Of a stretch of 64,000 nucleotides of DNA, positions 25,988 to 34,941 are shown piece by piece (within the stretch, counting starts at the first letter, position 1; each line of letters starts with the position of its first letter). Origin of the DNA: Paenibacillus sp. Root444D2 (GTDB lineage Bacteria; Bacillota; Bacilli; Paenibacillales; NBRC-103111). A model generated the notes under the pieces. The model saw only the letters and a list, made by a program, of their open reading frames with translations. It was not told where the DNA came from and ran no database searches. Position numbers and translations under genes: made by a program. The DNA lies in assembly GCF_001426375.1 (NCBI RefSeq), contig NZ_LMEO01000023.1, positions 107,592 through 171,591 of the forward strand, read 5' to 3'.

Positions 25988-27751
25988 ATGAGCGTAAAAG
26001 AGACTATTCTTGATCATAAAGCACTATTGATAAAAGCAATCACAGCCAAAGAAAGCGAGTACGATTCTCAGGTCTATATGCTTCGTCGGCCTTTTCATAG
26101 CCCAGGGTATCATACTACGCTAACGGCGAAAGATCACCCGACGACTCATCCAACTTATCAATCGTTACTCTATGCAGTTGGCTTGCTAAATACGGAAATG
26201 AAGGAATATGAACAGAGGGCCTATGATATCATTGGCCGTCTGTTATCCTTGCAGGATCGCAATCCGCTAAGTGATACTTATGGGATATGGCCTTGGTTTT
26301 ACGAAGAGCCGCTTACACAGATGGCTCCTCCTGATTGGAACTGGGCGGATTTTTGCGGCAAGGAGCTGCTTCTTGCGGTACTGCGTCACGGTCATAAGCT
26401 GCCTGAAGCGCTGAAAGATCAGATTCGCGAATCGGTAAGCTTTGCATGCGACGCGATCATCAAGCGGAATGTAGGACCGCACTATACGAATATTGCGATT
26501 ATGGGGGCATTTGTGACCTTGATCGCTGGTGAGCTGTATGAACGGAAGGATTATGCTGATTATGGGCTGGAAAGGCTAGAGAAACTGCAGCAATATACAG
26601 CCAATCTAGGGACCTTCCAAGAATTCAACAGTCCTACCTATTCTGTCATTGCTATTGTGGAGCTGTCTAAGATTCGCGAGTATTCCCTCCATTCTCGTGC
26701 GAAGGACATAACCGCCGAATTGTTAAACATGGTCTGGCGAATGGTGGTGGAGCATTATCATCCGGTCTCCCAGCAATGGGCCGGTCCGCATAGCCGCAGC
26801 TACAGTACCTTACTGACGAATAAGGCCAAATCCTTCCTGCAAGTCGCTACCGATAACAAGCTGGTTTTCTTTGTCTCTGACGAATTGGATTATGATGCGG
26901 AGTGGTTTGGCAGCGGAATAGAGTGTCCGGAACAATATGTTGAACAATTTACACGAGTTGAGGTACGTGATCTTAGGCAGCCTTATTATCGCAATGAGGA
27001 GACTGGATTCGTGAAATGGGCGGAGACTTACATAACGCCGCAATATGCGATCGGAGTGTTTAGGAAAGAGATCATGTGGAATCAAACAAGAGGGATGGTC
27101 GCATATTTCGATAATGGCGGGCAGCCCACTTATTTGCAAATGCGCTGCTTACATGATGGATATGATTATTGCTCGGCTGTTCTCAGTGCTGCAGCGAGCC
27201 GCAACCAATTGCTGTTAGGTGTAAACTTTCTGACGAACGGCGGGGATACACACCCGAATTTGGATCGTATTCAAGGCCGTATAGAGGCGACTGATTTCCG
27301 GATTCGCATGGAATTTGGAGGTTGCTTGGAGCGTATGAGCATTGAGCAGGAAGGCGCTGTGGCGCAAGTGCAGATCAATGGACTGCCGCTGCGCTTCGAA
27401 AGCTTGTATGCTGCCTTTGAGAGTACTGGAGAGAACCAACTGCGCTGCGGCGACAAAAGCGTATCCTCCGCTACCGCTGGTTGGAACTGGGAATGGAGCG
27501 AACAGGGAGACACCTATGGACTAGATCTGGTTATATATGCAGGCGAGCGGCAAACCATAGACTTCCAGGCTATGGACAAAGCTGCGTTTTTATTCTCGTT
27601 AGCTATAGGTGACTCGGTGAACGAATTGCCTCTGATTGTCATTGAAGAAGAAGCTGAGCACGTGACAGCAAGGCAGGATGACAATCGTGCTGACGGTTCG
27701 CAGCAACAACTGTCGATTTCCTTGAAACCGAATGATAAGCATCCGAACTAA
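25988..27751 (+). CDS. Unrecognised large protein, probable carbohydrate-active toroid enzyme (587 aa)
   Basis: I do not recognise the exact family. Residues ~1-330 have the spaced Trp/Tyr/His-rich helices of an (alpha/alpha) toroid (for example GIWPWFYEEPLTQMAPPDWN, NVGPHYTNIAIMGAF and WAGPHSRSYSTLL). The rest is beta-rich, as in toroid-plus-sandwich polysaccharide lyases and heparinase-like proteins. There is no signal peptide, so it would act in the cytoplasm on imported material. It follows the binding-protein stop by 18 bp, with AAGGAGG before the ATG, and faces a GH105 gene. A lyase or hydrolase for the imported oligosaccharide is the best inference. Confidence 0.6.
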   Translation: MSVKETILDHKALLIKAITAKESEYDSQVYMLRRPFHSPGYHTTLTAKDHPTTHPTYQSLLYAVGLLNTEMKEYEQRAYDIIGRLLSLQDRNPLSDTYGIWPWFYEEPLTQMAPPDWNWADFCGKELLLAVLRHGHKLPEALKDQIRESVSFACDAIIKRNVGPHYTNIAIMGAFVTLIAGELYERKDYADYGLERLEKLQQYTANLGTFQEFNSPTYSVIAIVELSKIREYSLHSRAKDITAELLNMVWRMVVEHYHPVSQQWAGPHSRSYSTLLTNKAKSFLQVATDNKLVFFVSDELDYDAEWFGSGIECPEQYVEQFTRVEVRDLRQPYYRNEETGFVKWAETYITPQYAIGVFRKEIMWNQTRGMVAYFDNGGQPTYLQMRCLHDGYDYCSAVLSAAASRNQLLLGVNFLTNGGDTHPNLDRIQGRIEATDFRIRMEFGGCLERMSIEQEGAVAQVQINGLPLRFESLYAAFESTGENQLRCGDKSVSSATAGWNWEWSEQGDTYGLDLVIYAGERQTIDFQAMDKAAFLFSLAIGDSVNELPLIVIEEEAEHVTARQDDNRADGSQQQLSISLKPNDKHPN

Positions 27752-27756
27752 GGAAG

Positions 27757-27800
27757 CAAAAAAAGGAGCTCGCCAATTAAATGGCGGTCTCCTTCCTTTT
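27757..27800. terminator. Bidirectional terminator between convergent genes
   Basis: AAAAAAAGGAG...CTCCTTCCTTTTTT with an inner GCCA/TGGC pair. A-rich on one side and T-rich on the other, it serves the + strand operon ending at 27751 and the minus strand gene ending at 27777. Confidence 0.85.
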
Positions 27801-28850
27801 TTCAAGCATTTCGGAGAGCAGCATTAGCACTAATCCCTGTCCATAAAGCGTTGGATAACATGGAATTGTGTTATAAGCTTCAATCGTCGGCATAACAGGT
27901 GTTCCGCCCGACACGCCGGTTACTTCCCCACTAGGCAGAACTTTTGATAGAATAGATTCAGCAGCGCGATAGGCTGCTTCTTTGGTGGTTGCGTCCAACA
28001 AACCGCGTTTCACGGCTAGTAGAATGCCGCAAGCGATACCGGCGCTGCCTGAAGTCTCTGGATAGTAATCAGGTTGATCCATAACAGTAGCCCATAGGCC
28101 GTTTGCTTGTTGATAACGGATGAGTCCTTGCATCATAGCACGGTAGCGCTCTAAAGTTTCTTCGGGTACTTGGGTGAGGCCCTCGAGTTCTTGCAGGATC
28201 ATCGGCGTTGCGACTGCGATCCATGCGTTAGCTCTTGTCCAGCGTGCAGCGGACATATGATCCTGGGCGATGCAGTTCCAACCGTGGAACAGCACACCTG
28301 ATCTGTCGTCCTGAAGTAACCGCAAGTGGAGGTCAAGCTGGTTGACAGCTTCCTGGGCATAGGTGGTTTCACCGGTAAGGCGGGCAAGCCGCGCTAGGAA
28401 CAGATCAGCCATGAAGATCGTGTCCGCCCATACCTGCTCCGGAAAGCTGGCATTCTCGGTAACGGTATGCTCAAAGGCGCCCTCCCTTGTACGGGGAGCT
28501 TCGGTTAGCATCCACTTCCCGATGCGCTCGGCAGTTTCCAGGAAGACGGGGTCCTTCGTGTGGCCATAAAGAGCAGGAAATATGGCGAAGGGAGCCATGG
28601 AGTTAATAACCTTCAGATGCTCCGATTTATGCATGTTTTGGCGTACCCATAAGGTCAGATGATCCAGGATCTCCTGTTTTTGCGTGCTTTCATAATAAGC
28701 TAGTATCGATATAACACCGACACCGGGCACCCAGTCCCAATGATGAATATCCAACCCCCAATTTCCTGAATGATCAGATAGCATGTAACCATAAATTTGG
28801 CTCGCGGTTTGTTCGAGATGAGCAGATGCAAGTGTAGTTGGCACTGTCAT
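27777..28850 (-). CDS. GH105/88-family unsaturated uronyl hydrolase (second system)
   Basis: A 357-residue (alpha/alpha)6-barrel enzyme with no signal peptide. AAGGAGG stands just before the ATG. Family blocks include VWADTIFMADLFLARLARLTG with its Trp/Asp pair, RWTRANAWIAVATPMILQEL, and ETSGSAGIACGILLAVKRG near the C-terminus. It is only distantly like the GH105 enzyme at 12786, which supports a different substrate. It is convergent with the importer operon and divergent from the AraC gene at 28976, its likely regulator. Confidence 0.9.
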   Translation of the reverse strand: MTVPTTLASAHLEQTASQIYGYMLSDHSGNWGLDIHHWDWVPGVGVISILAYYESTQKQEILDHLTLWVRQNMHKSEHLKVINSMAPFAIFPALYGHTKDPVFLETAERIGKWMLTEAPRTREGAFEHTVTENASFPEQVWADTIFMADLFLARLARLTGETTYAQEAVNQLDLHLRLLQDDRSGVLFHGWNCIAQDHMSAARWTRANAWIAVATPMILQELEGLTQVPEETLERYRAMMQGLIRYQQANGLWATVMDQPDYYPETSGSAGIACGILLAVKRGLLDATTKEAAYRAAESILSKVLPSGEVTGVSGGTPVMPTIEAYNTIPCYPTLYGQGLVLMLLSEMLEKRKETAI

Positions 28851-28975
28851 ATTCCTCCTTAAAAGAGTAGTGGCATACGTTCACTATACTATGCAGGATG
28901 ATCGTGAGGCTTGGCGTATGCTCTTATTGACTTGGGGTATTGTCTACGAATTAGAACCGAAGGAAGTGAAGAACT

Positions 28976-29899
28976 GTGAGCGGGGTGAAATCGGAAAACG
29001 TAGAACTGGTGGAGCAGCCTGATGCCATTGGAGCATCAATAGATGAGTGGACGAATCTGACACTTTCTGCCTTTCCTGTTCATTGTTTGTATCGAACGAC
29101 GAGCTTGTACCAGCGCAGCTTCCATTCGCATAGCGGATTCGAATTTTATTTATGTATACAAGGCAGCGGCACATACATTGCCGGTGAACGGATTCATACA
29201 CTAGGACCGGGAAGCTTCACGGTTGTAAGGCCTATGGCCATGCATAGATCCCGCCCGGATATAGAAGTGCCCTTTCATCGCTATGTCCTTGCCGTGGAGA
29301 AAAGCTATCTGGAGGATTTGTACGAGCGAGATGGACAAATAGCCGATTGGATCGAGCAGTGGCTTCCAGGGACAGGTAGCGACTCCCTTCATGTCCAATT
29401 AAATGCCCGGCAATTGCTGGGCTTGCAGGAAACGCTTAGTCAACTGGAGCGGGAAATCAGGGAACAGCAGCCGGGATATCCCCTTGCTGTGAAAGGGCTT
29501 CTGCTGCATATGTTTACTCAGTTAGGCCGTTATCAGACGGAGATAGGCATAGTTCAGCCGGGATCGGGGGAACGGAAAAGGGTCGTCGAAAGTATACTGA
29601 GCTATATGATGGAGCATTATCAGGAATCTTTACGTATAGAGGATTTGTGCGGACAGTTTCACCTTTCACGATCATATCTTTGTAAAATTTTCAAACAGGA
29701 TACAGGGGTTTCCGTCAATGAGTTTCTAATTGCCTTTCGCATCAACAAAGCAAAGGAGTACTTACAAGGGAATGATCTGCCCATAACGGAGGTTGCAGCT
29801 TCTGTTGGGTTTCAGGATATATCCCACTTTTGTCATACGTTCAAAAGATTGACGGACTTGACGCCGAGTGGCTATCGGAACCTGTACCATTCCATTTAA
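28976..29899 (+). CDS. AraC-family regulator with cupin sensor domain
   Basis: 307 residues from a GTG start with AAGGAAGTG upstream. The N-terminal cupin (~50-160) has SFHSHSGFEFYLCIQGSGTY and TLGPGSFTVVRPMAMHRSRP. The C-terminal AraC domain (~205-305) has LRIEDLCGQFHLSRSYLCKI and ITEVAASVGFQDISHFCHTF. It is divergent from the GH105 gene at 27777. It probably senses a breakdown product and controls that gene and perhaps the importer. Confidence 0.92.
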   Translation: MSGVKSENVELVEQPDAIGASIDEWTNLTLSAFPVHCLYRTTSLYQRSFHSHSGFEFYLCIQGSGTYIAGERIHTLGPGSFTVVRPMAMHRSRPDIEVPFHRYVLAVEKSYLEDLYERDGQIADWIEQWLPGTGSDSLHVQLNARQLLGLQETLSQLEREIREQQPGYPLAVKGLLLHMFTQLGRYQTEIGIVQPGSGERKRVVESILSYMMEHYQESLRIEDLCGQFHLSRSYLCKIFKQDTGVSVNEFLIAFRINKAKEYLQGNDLPITEVAASVGFQDISHFCHTFKRLTDLTPSGYRNLYHSI

Positions 29900-30194
29900 T
29901 TCGTACATCAACCGGCATGCTGGGCGAGAGAGTTCTCTTGTCTAGGTATGCTTTTTTTTCATTCGGGGAAGTGACCTATTGGCGGATCAAGTTACATCTT
30001 TTAAAGACAGTAGCATTGAGGCCGTTGAATAGTACTCTTACAGCGTTGGATCAAATGAAATGCGACGTCCCACAAAAACTGTCTATTGCGATTTTAACAG
30101 TATTTGATAAGGTTAGTTCAGCATTCCCCTCCAGGACAGCTGTGTTAATGGTACAATAAAAAGCAAAAACAATGCGACCGAGCGGAGGTCCACC

Positions 30195-32498
30195 ATGAGA
30201 ACCAGCATATCCGGAAAAGCCATGATGATATATGGTATCGTATTCCTCTTCATCATCGCCTTGACCTTCTGGTTATCCTATGCCGGCACTGTAGGTAGGC
30301 TGCAGAAGGACTTGCAGGATGCTAATCTTGCGCTGCTGAAACAGGTTGATTCCAAGATAGAGGCTGCCTTTCGCCAGACGGAGAAGGATCTGCTCTCTAT
30401 GGCCGAAGGGCTGGAATTTGTTTATTTTATGAATAACAGCTACAGTGATGACGGTCACAGATATAGCATTTACTATACATTGACAAACAGATTGAGGGAA
30501 TTTATTTCAAATAATCCGAATTATTCTTCCGTCTTTGCGTATTCACATATCAGTGGCGACTTAATGACAGAGGAAACCTATTTAAAGCAAGCTTCGTCAG
30601 AGTTCAATTGGTTGGCCCAGTACCTGGATATGCCTGAATATTTTAAGTGGCTAACGACTCAGAAGGTATGGGATGGTCATGAGACCCAAGATGTGATTAC
30701 CTTGGTCCGCAGCTTTCCTAGCCTTAGCAGTCCTGGCTTCAGGAAGGGTCTAATGGCTATTAGCATCAAAGAGGCTCAGTTGTCTCAGATGATTAAAGCC
30801 ATCTATGAGGATGGCCACGCTGGTCAATTTTTCATTCTGGATGCGGAAGGAAATGTCGTCACTCATGACGATAAGAACCAGCTTTACCGCAACATGAAGT
30901 CGCTGCCGTATATACAGTCGATATTAAGAGATCCAGACAGCGGATCCTTCAATGTGAAGCTGGACGGGATTCAGGAGTCAGTTTTTTACCGGACGAGCGG
31001 ATACACAGGTTGGAAATTTGTTAGTATAATGCCAGAGTCCACCGTATTTGAGCCGATCAAGGTTACACGCAATCTGCTGCTCACATTTGCCGTCGTTATG
31101 TTCTTTTTGGCATTGGCTGCATTATTTTATGTGAACCGCTGGACCTTTAAGCCGTTGGATCGTTTGGCAGGTAAGCTGTCCGGCGTGAACAAGCGTAGAG
31201 GGCAGGGAGCAGAGAGTATAGGACTCAGAAACCTGGAGCTTATATTCGATGAGATGGTTACAGACCGTGAGCACTTGGAACAGCATGTCAGGGATTCAAA
31301 GCCTATGCTCAAGTGGAAGATCATGATGGATGTATTGAACGGCAACCGTTCCGATTTCCATGCGATGTATCATCATTTGGAATTTTTGGGCATTCACATG
31401 TATTCGGAGCGCTTTATCGTTTGTACGGCTGAGATTGGCAAGGAAGGAGAACAGCTTAATCCGCGGGACGAAACGTTGTACACCTATATGTTCTGCAATG
31501 TCGCAGAGGAGCTAATCCGAACTGAGCATGCGGGTTTGGCCATTGATTTGGGTGGTGGCCGGGCGGCTGTTCTTCTCAGCTTCGCAGAAGGTGATGCAGA
31601 GCAAAATCATTTGAGAACATTAGTCATACTTGAACTCATCCTTGATATCATGAAGAGGCAGTTTGGCTTAACGGTAACGGTCGGAGTCGGTAAATGCCGC
31701 ATGGAGATGAAAGAGATACCGAGCTCCTTCGATGAATCGCAGAAGGCGCTTCATTATAAGATGATCTTCGGCAAGCATTCGGTCATATCGGTAGATGACT
31801 TGCAGCCGCCGAACCGCCAGGATTATTATAAGCTCAGCCGGATGATCGATCCGGTGATGGAGGCCATGAGGCAAACAGATCGCGTCAAGATGCTCGCATA
31901 CTTATCGGATACATTCCGTGAAGCGGTTGGGAGCAATCTTCCTCCGGAGCTGATCAGGCAGCTGTGCTACGACCTTGTGATGAAATCTTTGCAAACCGTC
32001 AAAGCCATTGGGATTGAGCCGGAAATATCGATGGGTCCCCTAAGCAGCTTCTATGACCGGATCGGGAAATGTGAGAACTGGAAGGATGCGGAGCGGGTAG
32101 TCGGAGATACGCTCGAGGGCTTGGCTTCACAAATTGAGGAAAAGCGCAATCAACGTGGGAAAAATGAGACGATCGAGCGAATGTTGGACTATATCCGAGA
32201 GCATTATCAGGAGTATGATCTGTCATTAGACCGGTTGGCCGAAATGTTTCATCTCACTCCGCCTTACATCAGCAGACTGTTTAAGGATCATACGGAAAGC
32301 AATTTTATTGATTATATGATCGAGATTCGCATTAAAGCGGCAATGGAGCTTTTGAAAAATAAGTCGATTAAAGTTAATGACGTTTCGGGAGCAGTCGGAT
32401 ATGCAAATACGCGAAGCTTCCTGCGCACCTTCAAAAAATATACAGGCTTAACGCCAACGGAGTATCGGGAACACATGTCGAAGCCTGTACCGTCGTAA
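30195..32498 (+). CDS. Membrane-anchored AraC-family sensor/regulator (767 aa)
   Basis: Same architecture as the protein at 3879: TM at about 9-29, an extracytoplasmic sensing region to ~295 (Cache-like by layout), TM near 296-318 (LLLTFAVVMFFLALAALFYV), a cytoplasmic linker, and a C-terminal AraC domain (~665-762, LSLDRLAEMFHLTPPYISRL then VNDVSGAVGYANTRSFLRTF). GGAGG lies 6-10 bp before the ATG. It is the third regulator flanking the second importer and probably reports an external sugar. The 295 bp before it contain no convincing gene. Confidence 0.93.
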   Translation: MRTSISGKAMMIYGIVFLFIIALTFWLSYAGTVGRLQKDLQDANLALLKQVDSKIEAAFRQTEKDLLSMAEGLEFVYFMNNSYSDDGHRYSIYYTLTNRLREFISNNPNYSSVFAYSHISGDLMTEETYLKQASSEFNWLAQYLDMPEYFKWLTTQKVWDGHETQDVITLVRSFPSLSSPGFRKGLMAISIKEAQLSQMIKAIYEDGHAGQFFILDAEGNVVTHDDKNQLYRNMKSLPYIQSILRDPDSGSFNVKLDGIQESVFYRTSGYTGWKFVSIMPESTVFEPIKVTRNLLLTFAVVMFFLALAALFYVNRWTFKPLDRLAGKLSGVNKRRGQGAESIGLRNLELIFDEMVTDREHLEQHVRDSKPMLKWKIMMDVLNGNRSDFHAMYHHLEFLGIHMYSERFIVCTAEIGKEGEQLNPRDETLYTYMFCNVAEELIRTEHAGLAIDLGGGRAAVLLSFAEGDAEQNHLRTLVILELILDIMKRQFGLTVTVGVGKCRMEMKEIPSSFDESQKALHYKMIFGKHSVISVDDLQPPNRQDYYKLSRMIDPVMEAMRQTDRVKMLAYLSDTFREAVGSNLPPELIRQLCYDLVMKSLQTVKAIGIEPEISMGPLSSFYDRIGKCENWKDAERVVGDTLEGLASQIEEKRNQRGKNETIERMLDYIREHYQEYDLSLDRLAEMFHLTPPYISRLFKDHTESNFIDYMIEIRIKAAMELLKNKSIKVNDVSGAVGYANTRSFLRTFKKYTGLTPTEYREHMSKPVPS

Positions 32499-32507
32499 GT
32501 CGCAAAT

Positions 32508-32548
32508 AACGGGTATCACCTGCCGTCTGGCTGGGATACCCGTTTGTT
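32508..32548. terminator. Bidirectional terminator
   Basis: AACGGGTATC (32508) and GATACCCGTT (32535) form a 10-bp perfect stem followed by TGTTTA. It separates the convergent genes ending at 32498 and 32548. Confidence 0.8.
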
Positions 32549-32904
32549 TATGCGCGTTTGGAACGCCTTAGTACAACAATGAATGCCAGGATGAGAAAAA
32601 TAAGCGGCAATGCCGCAGTACTCATACCTTGACCTGATCGGACATGAGTTAGCATGGCGCCGGCCATTATAACTACAATAGTGCCAGCGGAGAAAAATGC
32701 GATGCGCGGCTTCCAGAAGCCGATAATTAGCCCAATCCCAGCCAATAATTCAATGGCTCCAACAACATACATGGCGTTTAAACCATACCCATAGGTTACT
32801 TTAAAAGCTTCCACCTGCATGGGATTAGTGGATAATTTCAAGAGGCCAAACATTAAAAACGCTGCTGCCAGCAAACCTTGAAATAGGCGAGTCGTCCATT
32901 TCAT
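32548..32904 (-). CDS. DoxX-family membrane protein
   Basis: A small four-TM protein of the DoxX/TQO-like family, with TMs such as LFQGLLAAAFLMFGLLKLS and VVGAIELLAGIGLIIGFW. The Met at 32904 gives the usual N-terminus (118 aa). A start at 32946 would add 14 residues and overlap the upstream dioxygenase gene. Neither start has a strong Shine-Dalgarno site. It is in an operon with the LigB-type dioxygenase, divergent from an HxlR regulator, a combination typical of quinone or aromatic stress responses. Confidence 0.88.
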   Translation of the reverse strand: MKWTTRLFQGLLAAAFLMFGLLKLSTNPMQVEAFKVTYGYGLNAMYVVGAIELLAGIGLIIGFWKPRIAFFSAGTIVVIMAGAMLTHVRSGQGMSTAALPLIFLILAFIVVLRRSKRA

Positions 32905-32905
32905 A

Positions 32906-33673
32906 TTAAAAAGAGACCGAAAGATAGCTGAGCGAGCCGACTTCATAGCTGCGATGAATCACTTGAACGGGACGTTCCGGGTCGCCGCTGCCCATTGTAA
33001 TAAAGAGCGGAATGAAATGCTCTGGTCTTGGGACGGCCATTCGAGCGTTAGGGGCTAAAGTGGCGTAGTCGAACAGCGCCTCCAAGTTCTGCGTTTGCAT
33101 ATTCAGAATGAGCCATTCGTCGAAATCAACAGCCCAAGCATCTGGCTCTTTGGCATCCCAGTTGAGAGCTCGCAAGTTATGCACAGTAGCACCGCTACCG
33201 ATAATCAGGATATCCTCCTGATCGAGGCCGCGCAGTGCTTCGCCGATGCGATACTGCTCTGCAGGCGGCAAGTACGGGTTGACGGACACTTGAATGACTG
33301 GGCATTCCGGTGTTGGAAACATCCGTAATAGCGGAACCCAAGAGCCATGGTCAAGCCCGCGCTGTGAATCCAAATTCACAGGGATACCTTTCGCTGTGAA
33401 ACGGTCAGCGATCATTCGAGCCAACTCCACATCCCCTTTGGCAGGATATTTGATTTGAAACAGTTCATCCGGGAAGCCGCGGAAATCGTAAATGGTGTCG
33501 TATGCGTCATTGGTGGACGAAATAGTGAGTACCTCTGTTTCCCAATGAGCCGTGAAGATGACAATAGCTTTCGGGGAAAGCTTCTTGCCATAGTCGAGCA
33601 GGAATTGCGTGCAAGCTGTATCTTGAATAGCCATCAGGGGAGATCCATGCCCTACAAATATAGGTGAAATCAT
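32906..33673 (-). CDS. LigB/DODA-type extradiol ring-cleavage dioxygenase
   Basis: A 255-residue class III extradiol dioxygenase. It begins SPIFVGHGSPLMAI (metal-binding-region His9) followed by FTAHWETE (His43). LDHGSWVPLL and RPEHFIPLF supply the other conserved His. It resembles YgiD-like DOPA 4,5-dioxygenases. It would open catechol-type rings in the cytoplasm using a non-haem metal, but the natural substrate in Firmicutes is unclear. It is the first gene of an operon with DoxX and shares its promoter region with the divergent HxlR gene. Confidence 0.92.
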   Translation of the reverse strand: MISPIFVGHGSPLMAIQDTACTQFLLDYGKKLSPKAIVIFTAHWETEVLTISSTNDAYDTIYDFRGFPDELFQIKYPAKGDVELARMIADRFTAKGIPVNLDSQRGLDHGSWVPLLRMFPTPECPVIQVSVNPYLPPAEQYRIGEALRGLDQEDILIIGSGATVHNLRALNWDAKEPDAWAVDFDEWLILNMQTQNLEALFDYATLAPNARMAVPRPEHFIPLFITMGSGDPERPVQVIHRSYEVGSLSYLSVSF

Positions 33674-33725
33674 GATAAAACACTCCTTTAGAAATTACTT
33701 TTCTTTAAATTACTTAAATTCACTT

Positions 33726-33797
33726 AGTTACTTTATGTAACTGATATTACGTCAAAATGTTAGTTTCGTCAAGTAACTAAATTACTTTTTGTAACCT
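33726..33797. promoter_or_regulatory. Divergent promoter region with HxlR-type operator palindromes
   Basis: AGTTACTTTATGTAACT at 33726-33742 is a perfect palindrome. A second related cluster of GTAAC/GTTAC half-sites occupies 33772-33797. Both sit in the AT-rich gap between the dioxygenase and HxlR genes, where autoregulatory operators of such pairs usually lie. Confidence 0.6.
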
Positions 33798-33851
33798 TGT
33801 ATATCCGTGTCAACTTACTCTATAATAAATAGACATATAGAGGTGATAAAC

Positions 33852-34172
33852 ATGGAACGCAACCTATTGTGTCCTCGTTTCGAGAAAGCTGTAGAAATCC
33901 TCAGCAAGCGCTGGACATCGCTTATCGTTTTTCAATTACTATCAGGCCCGCAGCGGTTCATAAATATCGATCAAGCACTTCCGAATTTGAGCGGCAAGGT
34001 ATTGTCGGAGCGACTGAAGGAGCTTGAGCATGAAGGTATCGTTAAGAGGGTAGTATTCCCAGAAAGTCCCGTTCGTATCGAATATTCACTAACAGACAAG
34101 GGGTTGGCGTTGGCTCCGATTTTCGGTGAGATTACGAAATGGTCACAAGAGTGGCTGCCTGTTCAGGAGTAG
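33852..34172 (+). CDS. HxlR-family transcriptional regulator
   Basis: The ATG at 33852, with AGAGGTGATA upstream, gives a 106-residue winged-helix protein of normal family length; an upstream start would add 15 unlikely residues. Conserved blocks are LLCPRFEKAVEILSKRWTSL (with the N-terminal Cys7 often redox or electrophile sensitive) and LSGKVLSERLKELEHEGIV. It probably represses itself and the divergent dioxygenase/DoxX operon until an electrophile such as a quinone inactivates it. Confidence 0.92.
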   Translation: MERNLLCPRFEKAVEILSKRWTSLIVFQLLSGPQRFINIDQALPNLSGKVLSERLKELEHEGIVKRVVFPESPVRIEYSLTDKGLALAPIFGEITKWSQEWLPVQE

Positions 34173-34180
34173 CTAGTGTA

Positions 34181-34226
34181 AAAAGGTCATCTAACCTGTG
34201 AAAGCAGCAGGGGAGATGACCTTTTC
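34181..34226 (+). terminator. Terminator after the HxlR gene
   Basis: AAAAGGTCATCT and AGATGACCTTTT form a 12-bp stem ending in a T-run. Confidence 0.8.
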
Positions 34227-34502
34227 GAGTAAGCGCGTGGTTCATTATGCGAATACGGTAACTAAAGTTGCTTATTTTTCTTAATAGCCCCGGTTATGAG
34301 TGCATAAGCAAGTTAGGCATGCTTATTGTTGGCTAATAGACCCTGGAAGTCTTTGTTTATTAGCTAATTAGCATGTCCTGAGGTCTTATGTGACGAGATC
34401 CACGAATATTAGAATGAATAAACAAGCTGAACTTGCTTATTCATCTCTAGCTAAACTGCTTTGCGTAGAAGGCTCGATTAGTTTCGATTTGTAATTCCCC
34501 CT
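34227..34502. other. Non-coding stretch with a hairpin
   Basis: No gene seen. ATGAATAAACAAG (34414) pairs with CTTGCTTATTCAT (34432) with one bulge pair. Several GCTTATT/AATAAGC-like half-sites are scattered across 34270-34445. Confidence 0.4.
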
Positions 34503-34553
34503 AAAGTATACAGACCGCTCATCTCCTATTGGAGAGAGCGGTCTGTATACTTT
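34503..34553. terminator. 18-bp perfect inverted repeat after the ArsR gene
   Basis: Arms 34503-34520 and 34536-34553 are exact reverse complements (18 bp) around an inner CTCC/GGAG hairpin. It lies 6 bp past the stop of the minus strand ArsR gene and is probably its terminator, although the T-run is short on that strand. Confidence 0.65.
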
Positions 34554-34559
34554 ATCTTA

Positions 34560-34940
34560 TTATTCATGTTTCGTGGGATCGACCAGTTCCAAAGCGGATA
34601 AAGCATTAACGTCTTCGTCATCGTCCGATTCAACGAACCGTTTAAGCACATTTAACTTGTTTTCCCAATAGCGTTCATAATAGGATAGCCAACGCTTCAA
34701 CTCCATAAGCGGTTCCGCCTCCAGCCTGTACCGGGTCTCGCGGCCGACTTTGCGTTCTTTCACCAACCCGGCATCAGCCAAAATGCGAAGATGCTTGGAT
34801 ACCGCGGTGCGGCTCATCGGGAAATGGCCGGAGATAACCGTGACGGGCATCTCTTGATCGCCGAGAAGCTGCAACACCTGACGGCGGGTAGGATCGGCGA
34901 TCGCTTGAAAGACGTCATGCTTCTGCGAGGGGACTGCCAT
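34560..34940 (-). CDS. ArsR-family winged-helix regulator
   Basis: The ATG at 34940 follows the stop of the upstream SRPBCC gene by 1 bp, with GAGG as ribosome site, and gives 126 residues. The DNA-binding region is HDVFQAIADPTRRQVLQLLG to SRTAVSKHLRILADAGLVKE. There are no metal-binding Cys pairs, so a metal signal is unlikely. ArsR/SRPBCC pairs like this are very common. The regulator probably controls its own operon. Confidence 0.92.
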   Translation of the reverse strand: MAVPSQKHDVFQAIADPTRRQVLQLLGDQEMPVTVISGHFPMSRTAVSKHLRILADAGLVKERKVGRETRYRLEAEPLMELKRWLSYYERYWENKLNVLKRFVESDDDEDVNALSALELVDPTKHE

Positions 34941-34941
34941 C

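Noticed and set aside
29830..30159. 109-residue open frame overlapping the AraC gene end
   Set aside because: It lies in another frame over the end of a clear gene and has no family features or ribosome site.
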